Part shown: one piece after another, positions 43,537 through 52,981 of the stretch | How the letters are laid out: each line of letters opens with the position of its first letter | How positions within the stretch are numbered: the stretch's first letter is position 1 | Assembly (NCBI RefSeq): GCF_042652185.1 | Contig: NZ_JBHSIX010000026.1 | Direction: 5' to 3' (one strand) | DNA from: Actinacidiphila fildesensis | GTDB lineage: Bacteria > Actinomycetota > Actinomycetes > Streptomycetales > Streptomycetaceae | DNA length: 64,000 bases | The notes under the pieces: model-generated | What the model was told of the DNA's origin: nothing | The model's input: the letters and a program-made list of their open reading frames with translations, nothing else | The model's database searches: none | Program-made: the position numbers and the translations under genes

Positions 43537-43600
43537 CGCCTGGTAATTGATGCCTGCTCAGTGACGTTTGGTCAGCGACGTTTGTCCAGCGACACTTCGT
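43531..43600. repeat. Five degenerate 14-bp tandem repeats joining two convergent stop codons
   Basis: Units begin at 43531, 43545, 43559, 43573 and 43587 (AAGTGACGCCTGGT, AATTGATGCCTGCT, CAGTGACGTTTGGT, CAGCGACGTTTGTC, CAGCGACACTTCGT). The array covers the stop codon of the glycosyltransferase, the whole 35-bp gap and the 3' end of the convergent ctaD gene. Confidence 0.7.
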
Positions 43601-45266
43601 CGGCGTCCAGCGCCGACAGCGCCCCGGCCGGCACCTCCGGGTGGTGCAGATCGAAGGCGGGGGATTCGGAGCGAATCCTCGGCAGCGTCGTGAAATTGTG
43701 CCTGGGCGGTGGGCAGGAGGTGGCCCACTCCAGGGAGCGGCCGTATCCCCAGGGATCGTCGACCGTCACCTTCTCGCCGTATTTCGCCGTTTTCCAGACG
43801 TTGTAGAGGAACGGCAGCGTCGACATTCCGAGCAGGAACGCACCGATCGACGAGATCGTGTTGAGCGTGGTGAATCCGTCGGCCGCCAGATAGTCGGCGT
43901 ACCGGCGCGGCATTCCCTCGACGCCCAGCCAGTGCTGCACCAGGAACGTGATGTGGAAGCCGAAGAACAGCGTCCAGAAATGGATCTTCCCCAGCCGCTC
44001 GTCCAGCATCTTTCCGGTGAACTTCGGCCACCAGAAGTAGAAACCGGCGAACATCGCGAACACCACGGTCCCGAACACCACGTAGTGGAAGTGCGCCACG
44101 ACGAAGTAGGTATCGCTGACATGGAAGTCCAGCGGCGGGGAGGCGAGAATGACTCCGGTCAGCCCGCCGAAGAGGAAGCTCACCAAGAATCCGATCGACC
44201 ACAGCATCGGCGTCTCGAACGACAGTGAACCGTTGATCATCGTGCCGACCCAGTTGAAGAACTTCACACCGGTCGGCACCGCGATCAGGAACGACATGAA
44301 GGAGAAGAACGGCAGCAGAACGGCGCCGGTCACGAACATATGGTGGGCCCACACCACCATCGAAAGACCGGTAATGGCCATGGTCGCGCCGACCAGCGTC
44401 AGATATCCGAAGATCGGCTTGCGCGAGAACACCGGGAGGATCTCGGAGATGATCCCGAAGAACGGCAGCGCGATGATGTAGACCTCCGGATGGCCGAAGA
44501 ACCAGAACAGGTGCTGCCACAGCAGCGCCCCGCCGTTCTGCGGCGCGAACACCATCGAGCCGAACCGCCGGTCCGACTCCAGCACCAGCAGCGCCGCGGC
44601 CAGCACCGGGAACGCCATCAGGACCAGGATCGACGTGAACAGCACGTTCCAGGTGAAGATCGGCATCCGGAACATCGTCATGCCGGGCGCGCGCATTCCG
44701 ATGATCGTGGTCAGGAAGTTCACCGCGCCGAGGATCGTGCCGAAACCGGACAGTGCCAGTCCCATGATCCACATATCGGCGCCGATTCCGGGGGAGCGGG
44801 TCATGCTGTTCAGCGGCGCGTAAGCGAACCAGCCGAAGCTCGCGGGCCCGTCCGGGACGAGGAAACTGCCCAGGACGATCAGCCCGCCGAAGAGATACAG
44901 CCAGTACGAGAACATGTTCAGCCGCGGAAACGCGACATCGGGCGCGCCGATCTGCAACGGCATGATCTCGTTCGCGAAACCGGCGAAGGCCGGAGTCGCG
45001 AAGAGCAGCAGCATGATCGTGCCGTGCATCGTGAACAGCTGGTTGAACTGCTCGTTCGACAGGAACTGCAGTCCGGGACGGGCCAGCTCGGCGCGCATCA
45101 TCAGCGCCATCAGCCCGGCCGCCAGGAAGAACCCGAACGACGTGATCAGATAGAGATGGCCGATCTTCTTGTGATCGGTCGTGGTGAGCCAGTCCACCAC
45201 CACGCTGCCCGGCTGCGGCGCACGCGCCGGTTCGGCAGCGGCCTCCTCCTTCGCAGGTGCCGTCAT
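43572..45266 (-). CDS. ctaD: Cytochrome c oxidase subunit I, stand-alone copy
   Basis: The 564-aa product is the catalytic subunit of aa3-type oxidase with about 12 membrane helices. Haem and copper ligands are visible: FTMHGTIMLLLF, WFFGHPEVYIIALP with the His-Tyr pair, VVWAHHMF and the VVAHFHYVVFG double-His segment. The ATG at 45266 has AAAGGA 5 nt upstream. No subunit II, III, haem-insertion or bc1 genes lie nearby, so this is probably a second copy apart from the main cta cluster. The neighbours give no clue to special use. The C-terminal codons lie in a 14-bp tandem repeat. Confidence 0.95.
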   Translation of the reverse strand: MTAPAKEEAAAEPARAPQPGSVVVDWLTTTDHKKIGHLYLITSFGFFLAAGLMALMMRAELARPGLQFLSNEQFNQLFTMHGTIMLLLFATPAFAGFANEIMPLQIGAPDVAFPRLNMFSYWLYLFGGLIVLGSFLVPDGPASFGWFAYAPLNSMTRSPGIGADMWIMGLALSGFGTILGAVNFLTTIIGMRAPGMTMFRMPIFTWNVLFTSILVLMAFPVLAAALLVLESDRRFGSMVFAPQNGGALLWQHLFWFFGHPEVYIIALPFFGIISEILPVFSRKPIFGYLTLVGATMAITGLSMVVWAHHMFVTGAVLLPFFSFMSFLIAVPTGVKFFNWVGTMINGSLSFETPMLWSIGFLVSFLFGGLTGVILASPPLDFHVSDTYFVVAHFHYVVFGTVVFAMFAGFYFWWPKFTGKMLDERLGKIHFWTLFFGFHITFLVQHWLGVEGMPRRYADYLAADGFTTLNTISSIGAFLLGMSTLPFLYNVWKTAKYGEKVTVDDPWGYGRSLEWATSCPPPRHNFTTLPRIRSESPAFDLHHPEVPAGALSALDADEVSLDKRR

Positions 45267-45452
45267 TGGCTTCCTTTCGCTGTCCGATCGCCGCCAACCG
45301 TTCCACGACGCACGTCAGTTAAACCGCCATGAGCCCATCATGCTCGCCGACCTGACCATCACGCGAGAGTGCGCAAGCCATCTGGCCGAGCCGGTTCACT
45401 AGCAGTAGCGTGCGCCGCATCAGCTCTCGGCATCATCAAAAGGAGCAGGCTC

Positions 45453-46976
<1,524 letters not shown>

Positions 46977-46984
46977 CCGCTCAC

Positions 46985-47017
46985 GACCCCCGGTCCGCAG
47001 AATGCGGTCCGGGGGTC
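46985..47017 (+). terminator. Hairpin after the aldehyde dehydrogenase gene
   Basis: A 15-bp stem with one mismatch (46985-46999 with 47003-47017) and a GAA loop starts 8 nt after the stop. It may attenuate rather than fully end transcription, because the DUF779 companion follows. Confidence 0.75.
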
Positions 47018-47068
47018 TGCGGGGCGCACGGGGGTCGCAGGTCGGGTTCGAGACAGGGACGGTGAAGC

Positions 47069-47446
47069 ATGGATGTGGCAAACCGGGTCGAGGTGACCGG
47101 GATGGCGGCGGAACTGTTGCGGCGGCTGGCCGACGAGCACGGTCCGCTGATGTTCCACCAGTCCGGCGGGTGCTGTGACGGCAGTTCGCCGATGTGCTAC
47201 CCGGCGGGCGAGTTCCTGACCGGGGACTCGGACGTGCACCTGGGGGACCTGGGCGTGGCGGGCATGGAACCGGTGCCGGTGTGGATGGCCCGGGACCAGT
47301 TCGCGTACTGGAGCCATACGCATCTGACGATTGACGTGGTGCCCGGGCGGGGGAGTGGTTTTTCCCTGGAGGCACCGACGGGAAATCGCTTTCTTATCCG
47401 CTCCCGGCTGTTGACGGACGAAGAGTTGAAGGCATTGCGGACATGA
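47069..47446 (+). CDS. DUF779 family protein
   Basis: The 125-aa product has the DUF779 pattern: LLRRLADEHGPLMFHQSGGCCDGSSPMCYPAGEF, with a clustered set of three Cys, then VWMARDQFAYWSHTHLTIDVVPGRGSGFSLEAP. The family is commonly encoded beside acetaldehyde dehydrogenases, as here. The Cys/His cluster suggests metal binding or a redox role, but no activity is established to my knowledge. Confidence 0.88.
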   Translation: MDVANRVEVTGMAAELLRRLADEHGPLMFHQSGGCCDGSSPMCYPAGEFLTGDSDVHLGDLGVAGMEPVPVWMARDQFAYWSHTHLTIDVVPGRGSGFSLEAPTGNRFLIRSRLLTDEELKALRT

Positions 47447-47615
47447 TGTGCGCGAGCCATGCGCATGCTGTGTCCACGGTGAATTAACCGCTTTCCGAAC
47501 ATTTCCGCGAGAGATCAAACTCCTCAGCGGATTCTGTGACAGAAGCGTGACGATCAATGCCGGGTACTGCCCGTACGCGCCTTCCCGGATGTACGCCGCG
47601 TGCTTACGGTGGGGT

Positions 47616-47834
47616 ATGGCACCGATACCGACACCTGGACCCCGGACCCCGGACGACCCCGCGAAGGCCTACACAGGGCTGCCGAAGGACGAGGCGGAAC
47701 GGCGCGCGAGAGAGCATGGCTGGACCACGGTCCGTTCCCTTCCGGAGGGGGCGATCATCACCATGGAGTACGTCGCGGGACGGCTGAACTTCAGTGTCGC
47801 GGACGGCAGAGTGACGCGCTGCTGGCAGGGCTGA
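47616..47834 (+). CDS. Peptidase inhibitor I78-like small protein
   Basis: The 72-aa product ends GLPKDEAERRAREHGWTTVRSLPEGAIITMEYVAGRLNFSVADGRVTRCWQG. This follows the I78 family pattern: G-x-x-x-x-x-A helix, V-R-x-L/x-P-G-x-x-x-T-M-x-Y, then R-L-N-x-x-V and a terminal Cys and Gly. Family members inhibit serine proteases. The ATG at 47616 has GGTGGGG almost touching it, so an upstream start at 47589 is possible. There is no signal peptide, so a secreted role is doubtful. Confidence 0.7.
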   Translation: MAPIPTPGPRTPDDPAKAYTGLPKDEAERRAREHGWTTVRSLPEGAIITMEYVAGRLNFSVADGRVTRCWQG

Positions 47835-47849
47835 CCGACGGGAAACGGC

Positions 47850-47891
47850 GGGAGGCCGTGGGAACCGCCGGAGCGGTTCGCACGGCCTCCC
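47850..47891. terminator. Bidirectional hairpin
   Basis: An outer 11-bp stem (47850-47860 with 47881-47891) and an inner 7-bp stem (47862-47868 with 47873-47879) form one long hairpin between the convergent I78 and PAP2 genes. Confidence 0.8.
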
Positions 47892-47919
47892 GTGGTCGTT
47901 GGAGTCGTCGGAAGCGGCG

Positions 47920-48930
47920 CTAGCTGCCTGCGGCGCCGCGCCCGCGCACCTGCTGGTGGGCGAGCGGGATGGGGCGGACGGGCCGTTCCGCGGGCGGCCG
48001 GCGGCTGCCGGTCGGGGTGACGGGGGTGCGCTCGTGGCGGGCGGCCGGCGGCCGTCCCGGAGCGTGCGGCATGGTGGCCGCATGGCCACCCGTGGCGGCG
48101 CCGACGGGCTCCAGCGCGGGCTGGCCGCCCGTCTGGGAGGCCCGCTGGGTCACCAGGCCGGGGCGCTGCCCGAGCGTGCGGGCCGGGACGGGAGCGAGTC
48201 CGGAACCGTGCCGGAGCCGGTGCCAGGCGGCCACCAGGAAGTCCTCGGCCCAGGCCATCGCGGGTTCGAACCAGGGGAGCGCGAGCAGCACCAGCAGGCC
48301 GGCGGCCCAGCCGAGCAGCACGTCACTGACCCAGTGGGTGCCGAGGTAGATGGTGGTCATACCGACCCCGAGGGCCAGCAGCGCGGCGATGACCGAAGCC
48401 CACCGGCGTACCCGTGGCGTGGTCGCCAGATATGCCAGAACGCCCCAGGTCACGACCGCGTTCGCGGTGTGGCCCGAGGGGAATATATCGCCGCCGGCGA
48501 AGAGTTCGGGGGATCCCACGGCGGTGGCGTAGTGCGGGCCGAGCCTTCCGAGCCCGTACTTCACGGCGCCAACGGTGATGTTCAGCAACAGGAGGGAGGC
48601 GCCGAGGGCCAGCATCGGGTGCAGGCTCCGCTGCCGCCAGGCCCGCCAGCCCAGCCAGGCCGCGACCATCACGGCCGTCGGGCCGCGCTGTCCCAGGACC
48701 ACGAAGTAGTCCAGGGCCGCGTGGATCTGGGGCCACTGCTTGTAGGGGCGCCACAGCATCACCTGCCAGTCCAGCGTCACGAGCTTGGAGGAGGTGACGA
48801 CGCCCACGACGATGGCCACGTAGACCGCAAGCGTCGAGCCGAACAGCCAGAGGCGTGTTCGGCTCATACGCGGTAGGTCGCGTGTGGTCGGGTACTCCGC
48901 CGGTCGGTGGAGCTTCTCATCGGTACGCAC
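47920..48930 (-). CDS. PAP2-family membrane phosphatase
   Basis: The 336-aa product has five to six membrane helices and the three PAP2 motifs in order: a degenerate first motif in VKYGLGRLGPHYAT, PSGHTANAVVTWG and TTIYLGTHWVSDVLLG with the catalytic His and Asp. The first motif lacks the usual Arg-Pro. About 80 C-terminal residues are Arg/Pro-rich and cytoplasmic. Candidates for substrate are undecaprenyl pyrophosphate or phosphatidic acid. The GTG at 48930 is chosen over the ATG at 48867 because the intervening residues look like those of streptomycete relatives that I recall; neither has a clear ribosome-binding site. Confidence 0.85.
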   Translation of the reverse strand: MRTDEKLHRPAEYPTTRDLPRMSRTRLWLFGSTLAVYVAIVVGVVTSSKLVTLDWQVMLWRPYKQWPQIHAALDYFVVLGQRGPTAVMVAAWLGWRAWRQRSLHPMLALGASLLLLNITVGAVKYGLGRLGPHYATAVGSPELFAGGDIFPSGHTANAVVTWGVLAYLATTPRVRRWASVIAALLALGVGMTTIYLGTHWVSDVLLGWAAGLLVLLALPWFEPAMAWAEDFLVAAWHRLRHGSGLAPVPARTLGQRPGLVTQRASQTGGQPALEPVGAATGGHAATMPHAPGRPPAARHERTPVTPTGSRRPPAERPVRPIPLAHQQVRGRGAAGS

Positions 48931-49304
48931 CGAATCGACGTTACAGCGTGTGACAGCAGTGATCGGCCGAACGAGCGTCTTTGTAATGACGATGTGATGT
49001 GGAGTGCGTCTCACCCGTTCCTTTGGCACTCACGGATTGAGTGAAAATTCGGGAACTCTGGATTTTATGTTCGGGTGTCGATACTCACATCACAACCGCC
49101 TTTTTATCGGCTATTACCCTCAGGGATGCACTGCGTTTCCCGTCCGAATGGCGGGACGCCGCGGTGATCATGGGTCCCGGAACGTGCGATAGCGTTTGGG
49201 GCCGCCTCGGCGGTACCCGCGTGACCTGGGCCTTCGGGCCCGCCGGGCGCGGCAGGTAACGCAGCGTCAGGATCGAAGCGCAGGACGAACCAGAGGAGCA
49301 CGCC
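48931..49304. other. Divergent intergenic region with A+T-rich core
   Basis: This 374-bp gap between the PAP2 and membrane glycosyltransferase genes has no convincing coding signal. From about 49021 to 49130 the G+C content falls to about 47 percent, far below the surroundings. It should hold the promoters of both genes, but I could not pick a clear -35/-10 pair. Confidence 0.6.
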
Positions 49305-50942
49305 GTGGTCCGCCCCGGGAGGCAGCCGGCACTCGTCGTCGCTGTCGTGTTCACCGCAGCGGCGGTCGTCCAGCAGATCCTGCCGGCCGTCGGCGTCGGC
49401 GGCCCGCTGCCGGGCTGGCAGCCCCTTCCGTTCCTGCTCGTGGCCGCTCCCGCGTGGCTGCTGGCCCGCCCCTGGGCGACCGCCGGGCGCAAACCGCCGT
49501 ACGTGCTGTCCTGGCTCGTGGTCCGGCTGCGCCATGTCCCGTCCTGGGCGCTGCCCGCCGCGGTGCTCGCGGCGGCCGCCGTGGTCTGGGCCGCGCTGCA
49601 GGACCAGGAGCCGTACCTCGGGCACGAGGAGGCGGTCTACGCGAACAAGGCGCGGTCCTGGCTGGACGGCACCCCGGACGCGGGCTGGGGCACCTACCGG
49701 CCGATCGGACTGCCGGTGCTGGGCCGGCTCGCGCTGGGCCTGAGTGACACCGTCGGGGCGGTCAGGGCGGTGGCGCTCGTCCTGGCGCTCTTCACCCTCA
49801 CCGTCACGTATGTCGTCGCCGCCCGCTGGACGACCCCGCGACGGGCGGCCGTCGCGGCGCTGCTGGTGCTGGGCGGGCTGGGCTTCCTGCGCCGGCTCCC
49901 CGAGTTCCTCAACGACATCGGCTCCACCGGCCTGTTGCTGATCGTGGTGTACCTGCTGACGAGGGCGCAGGAGAAACCTTCCTCGCGCGCCCTGCTCTGG
50001 GTGCCGCCCGTCGCGCTGGCCGCGTTCTACCTGCGCTACGGCGTCGCCGGGAACCTCGTCGCGATCGCGATCGCCGCCGTCGCCGCCTACGGGCCGCGCG
50101 CCTGGCTGGAGCAGCGCGGCCGGCTGGCCGTGGCGGCGGCGGTCTTCCTCGCCGGCCTGGTGCCGCACTTCGTCTACGCGACGAAGGTGGCCGGCTGGCC
50201 GCTGGGGCTGATCTTCTCCGCCACCTCGCACGCGAACCGCGCCTACGTGGGCGACGGATTCGTCTACTACCTCGGGATCTTCCCGTACCGACTGGCCGGC
50301 GACCTCGGCGCGGTGGTGATGGCGGCCGGCCTCTACGCGGCGGGCGCCGCGTTCCGGCGGCGCCTGAGCACCGGGACCGAGGGCCGGACGGCCCGCCGGA
50401 AGGTGTTCCTCGGGTCGACGGCCGTGCTCGTCGTCGTCCTGCTCGGGATGGCCACCGACGGGGAGCCGCGCTTCATCTACCTGTCGGTGGTGCTGCTCAC
50501 CATCCTCGGAGTGCAGGCGATCGCCGACCTGACCGGCCGCTGGTCCGCGCACGTCCTGACGGCCGTGGCGCTGCTCGCCGCCATCACCGTCCCGGCGACC
50601 GCCATGTCCGTGGCCCGCGGGGCGATGCCCGCACCGAACGCGGAGCGTGACTCGACGGTTCCGGTGGCGGAACAACTCGCCTCGGACGGTCCGTGCCTGC
50701 TGGTCACCGGGTACGAACCGGAAATGGGCTGGTACTCGGGCTGCGACGCGATCACCTACGCCCAGGCGGCGGAAACGGACTTCCCGGCGGGCACCAGGGT
50801 CAGTTTCGTGCTCTTCCGGCACGGCCGGCTGCAGCCCGGCGCCGCCGCGCTGCGCGACCTCATCGACGGCCACTCCGTCACCACCCGCACCATCCGCACC
50901 ACCGGGTCGCTGGGCACCGCCACCGTCATCACGCTGCGCTGA
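49305..50942 (+). CDS. Polytopic membrane glycosyltransferase-like protein
   Basis: The 545-aa product has about 12 predicted membrane helices. The first long outside loop after helix 3 contains YLGHEEAVYANKARSWLDGTPDAGWGTYRPIGLPVLG, resembling the acidic catalytic loop of GT39/GT-C (PMT/ArnT-type) enzymes that use polyprenyl-phosphate sugars. A C-terminal soluble part has VAEQLASDGPCLLVTGYEPEMGWYSGC. The GTG at 49305 has GAGGAG 6 nt upstream. It may glycosylate cell-surface molecules; the assignment is by topology and this loop only. Confidence 0.75.
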   Translation: MVRPGRQPALVVAVVFTAAAVVQQILPAVGVGGPLPGWQPLPFLLVAAPAWLLARPWATAGRKPPYVLSWLVVRLRHVPSWALPAAVLAAAAVVWAALQDQEPYLGHEEAVYANKARSWLDGTPDAGWGTYRPIGLPVLGRLALGLSDTVGAVRAVALVLALFTLTVTYVVAARWTTPRRAAVAALLVLGGLGFLRRLPEFLNDIGSTGLLLIVVYLLTRAQEKPSSRALLWVPPVALAAFYLRYGVAGNLVAIAIAAVAAYGPRAWLEQRGRLAVAAAVFLAGLVPHFVYATKVAGWPLGLIFSATSHANRAYVGDGFVYYLGIFPYRLAGDLGAVVMAAGLYAAGAAFRRRLSTGTEGRTARRKVFLGSTAVLVVVLLGMATDGEPRFIYLSVVLLTILGVQAIADLTGRWSAHVLTAVALLAAITVPATAMSVARGAMPAPNAERDSTVPVAEQLASDGPCLLVTGYEPEMGWYSGCDAITYAQAAETDFPAGTRVSFVLFRHGRLQPGAAALRDLIDGHSVTTRTIRTTGSLGTATVITLR

Positions 50943-51155
50943 TCCCGGTCCTGGCCAGGCCCCGCAAGGGAACCGGCGCACCGTCCCGCCGCCGCCCCCG
51001 GAGCGGGTCATTCCGTCAAGGTGAGGTGGGCCACATGACCAGACCTCCACCTGGCGTACTCTGTCGTCTCACTCGCCTTTACCGCTGGTCAACCGGAATG
51101 GTGTAGCGACGTCCAGTTCCGAGGTAGTGAGAGCACCCCGCTGGGAGGTACGTAG

Positions 51156-52931
51156 ATGACTGGGACGACAACGGTCGGCTCGGTGAGGCCGGCAGCCGTC
51201 CCACCGCATCAGCGTCCGGCCGGACGCTGGACCGTCCTGGTGGTCCTGTGCGTGAGCCTGCTGCTCGTCGCGCTCGACGCGACCGTGCTGCACGTCGCGG
51301 TCCCCGCGCTCACCGAGGACCTGCACCCGGGCGCGATACAGCTGCTGTGGATCGTCGACGCCTATCCGCTCGTCGCCGCCTCGCTGCTGATCCTCTTCGG
51401 CACCCTCGGCGACCGCGTCGGACGGCGAAAGATCCTGCTGATCGGCTACGGGCTCTTCGGCCTCGCCTCGGCCCTCGCCGCGTTCGCCACCGGCGCGCAC
51501 GTCCTCATTGCGGCCCGGGCGCTGCTCGGGGTCGGCGGCGCCATGATCATGCCGGCGACGCTGTCGATACTCCGCCAGGTCTTCCCCGACCGCCGGGAGC
51601 GCGCGGTCGCCATCGGCGTGTGGAGTGCCGTCGCCGCCGTGGGCGCCGCGGTCGGACCGGTACTGGGCGGCTTCCTCGTCGAGCACTTCTGGTGGGGATC
51701 GGTCTTCCTCATCAACATCCCGCTGATGGCCGTGATCCTGCCGCTCTCGCGCTGGCTGCTCCCCGAGTCCAAGGGCGAGGGCTGCGGCCCGTGGGACGTC
51801 CTCGGCGCCCTCATGGCGGCGTTCGGCGTCCTCGGCGTGGTCCTCGGGGTCAAGCGCCTCGGCGGCGGTGCGAGCCTGCTCGACCCCGGGGCGATCGGTC
51901 CCGTCGTGGTCGGCGCGGTGCTGCTGGTGCTCTTCGTGCGCCGGCAGAAGCGCCGCGAACACCCGCTCATAGACATCGGCATGTTCTCCCGCCCCACCTT
52001 CAGCACCTCCGTCGGCTGCATCGTCCTGGCCATGCTCGCGCTCGTCGGCCTCGAACTGATCGCCGTGCAGTACCTGCAACTGGTGCTCGGCCTCAGCCCC
52101 TTCGCGACCGGGCTCCGCCTGCTGCCGCTCACCTTCGCCGCGATGGCGGCCGGACTGTGCGGCTCGCGCCTGCTGCACCGCTTCGGGCCACGCGCCATGG
52201 TCGGCACCGGGTTCGTGCTCACCGCCGTCGCCGTCCTGTCCCTGACCCTGATGGGACAGACCGACCGGCCGATGCTGCTCACCGGCGCCTTCGTGCTCCT
52301 CGGATTCGGCCTGGAGACCACGATCTTCGGCGCGTACGAATCCATGCTCAGCGAAGCCCCCGCCGCTCAGGCGGGCGGCGCCGCGGCCATCGGCGAGACC
52401 TCCTACCAACTCGGCGCGGGCATGGGCATCGCGCTGCTCGGCAGCGTGATGAACGCCGCGTACGGCCCCGGCGTGGCGCACGTCCCCGGCGTCCCGTCCG
52501 CCGACGGCGCCGCCGCGGGGAACTCGCTGGGGGAGGCGTACGACGTCTCCGGCCGGCTCGGCGGCCCGGCGGGAGCCGCGCTGCGGCAGGCCGCCCGGCA
52601 CTCCTTCGTGACCGGGCTGCACGTCACGCTCGTCGTCAGCGCCGGCCTGCTGCTGCTGGGCGCGCTCGCCGCGCTCCGCCTCCCGCGGGTGATGGACTGC
52701 GGCGCCCTCCTCCTGAAAGCGGAGGGATTCGCAGAAGTCGAGACCCCCGCCCACGAGGTGTCCGCCGCGGAACACCGGCCGTCCCTCGCGAAGCACCCGG
52801 ACCACTCCGGCCACCACCCGGACCACTCGGGCCACCCGCTGCCCGCTCAGTACCACGCGCCCGACGCCGAACGCCTGGTGTCGGCGGGCGAACAGCAGGC
52901 GGGACTTTACGTGGCGGGAGCACGCACGTAG
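51156..52931 (+). CDS. MFS drug exporter (EmrB/QacA type, 14 TMS)
   Basis: The 591-aa product has the 14-helix DHA2 pattern: LLLVALDATVLHVAVPALTEDL in the first helix, LIVDAYPLVAASLL, the antiporter motif GTLGDRVGRRKILL, and the motif C segment GAAVGPVLGGFLVEHFWWGSVFLINIP. The C-terminal cytoplasmic tail is long and His-rich (HPDHSGHHPDHSGH), which is unusual and may bind metal. The ATG at 51156 has GGGAGGTA 5 nt upstream. No TetR-type regulator is next to it. The substrate is unknown. Confidence 0.9.
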   Translation: MTGTTTVGSVRPAAVPPHQRPAGRWTVLVVLCVSLLLVALDATVLHVAVPALTEDLHPGAIQLLWIVDAYPLVAASLLILFGTLGDRVGRRKILLIGYGLFGLASALAAFATGAHVLIAARALLGVGGAMIMPATLSILRQVFPDRRERAVAIGVWSAVAAVGAAVGPVLGGFLVEHFWWGSVFLINIPLMAVILPLSRWLLPESKGEGCGPWDVLGALMAAFGVLGVVLGVKRLGGGASLLDPGAIGPVVVGAVLLVLFVRRQKRREHPLIDIGMFSRPTFSTSVGCIVLAMLALVGLELIAVQYLQLVLGLSPFATGLRLLPLTFAAMAAGLCGSRLLHRFGPRAMVGTGFVLTAVAVLSLTLMGQTDRPMLLTGAFVLLGFGLETTIFGAYESMLSEAPAAQAGGAAAIGETSYQLGAGMGIALLGSVMNAAYGPGVAHVPGVPSADGAAAGNSLGEAYDVSGRLGGPAGAALRQAARHSFVTGLHVTLVVSAGLLLLGALAALRLPRVMDCGALLLKAEGFAEVETPAHEVSAAEHRPSLAKHPDHSGHHPDHSGHPLPAQYHAPDAERLVSAGEQQAGLYVAGART

Positions 52932-52981
52932 CGTCGTCCACGACCTTGTAGATCACCTCGTAGCTCACCCAGGAGACCGTC

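Noticed and set aside
49004..49259. Two short reading frames between the PAP2 and membrane glycosyltransferase genes
   Set aside because: They lie in the A+T-rich divergent promoter region, have no ribosome-binding site and no streptomycete codon bias.
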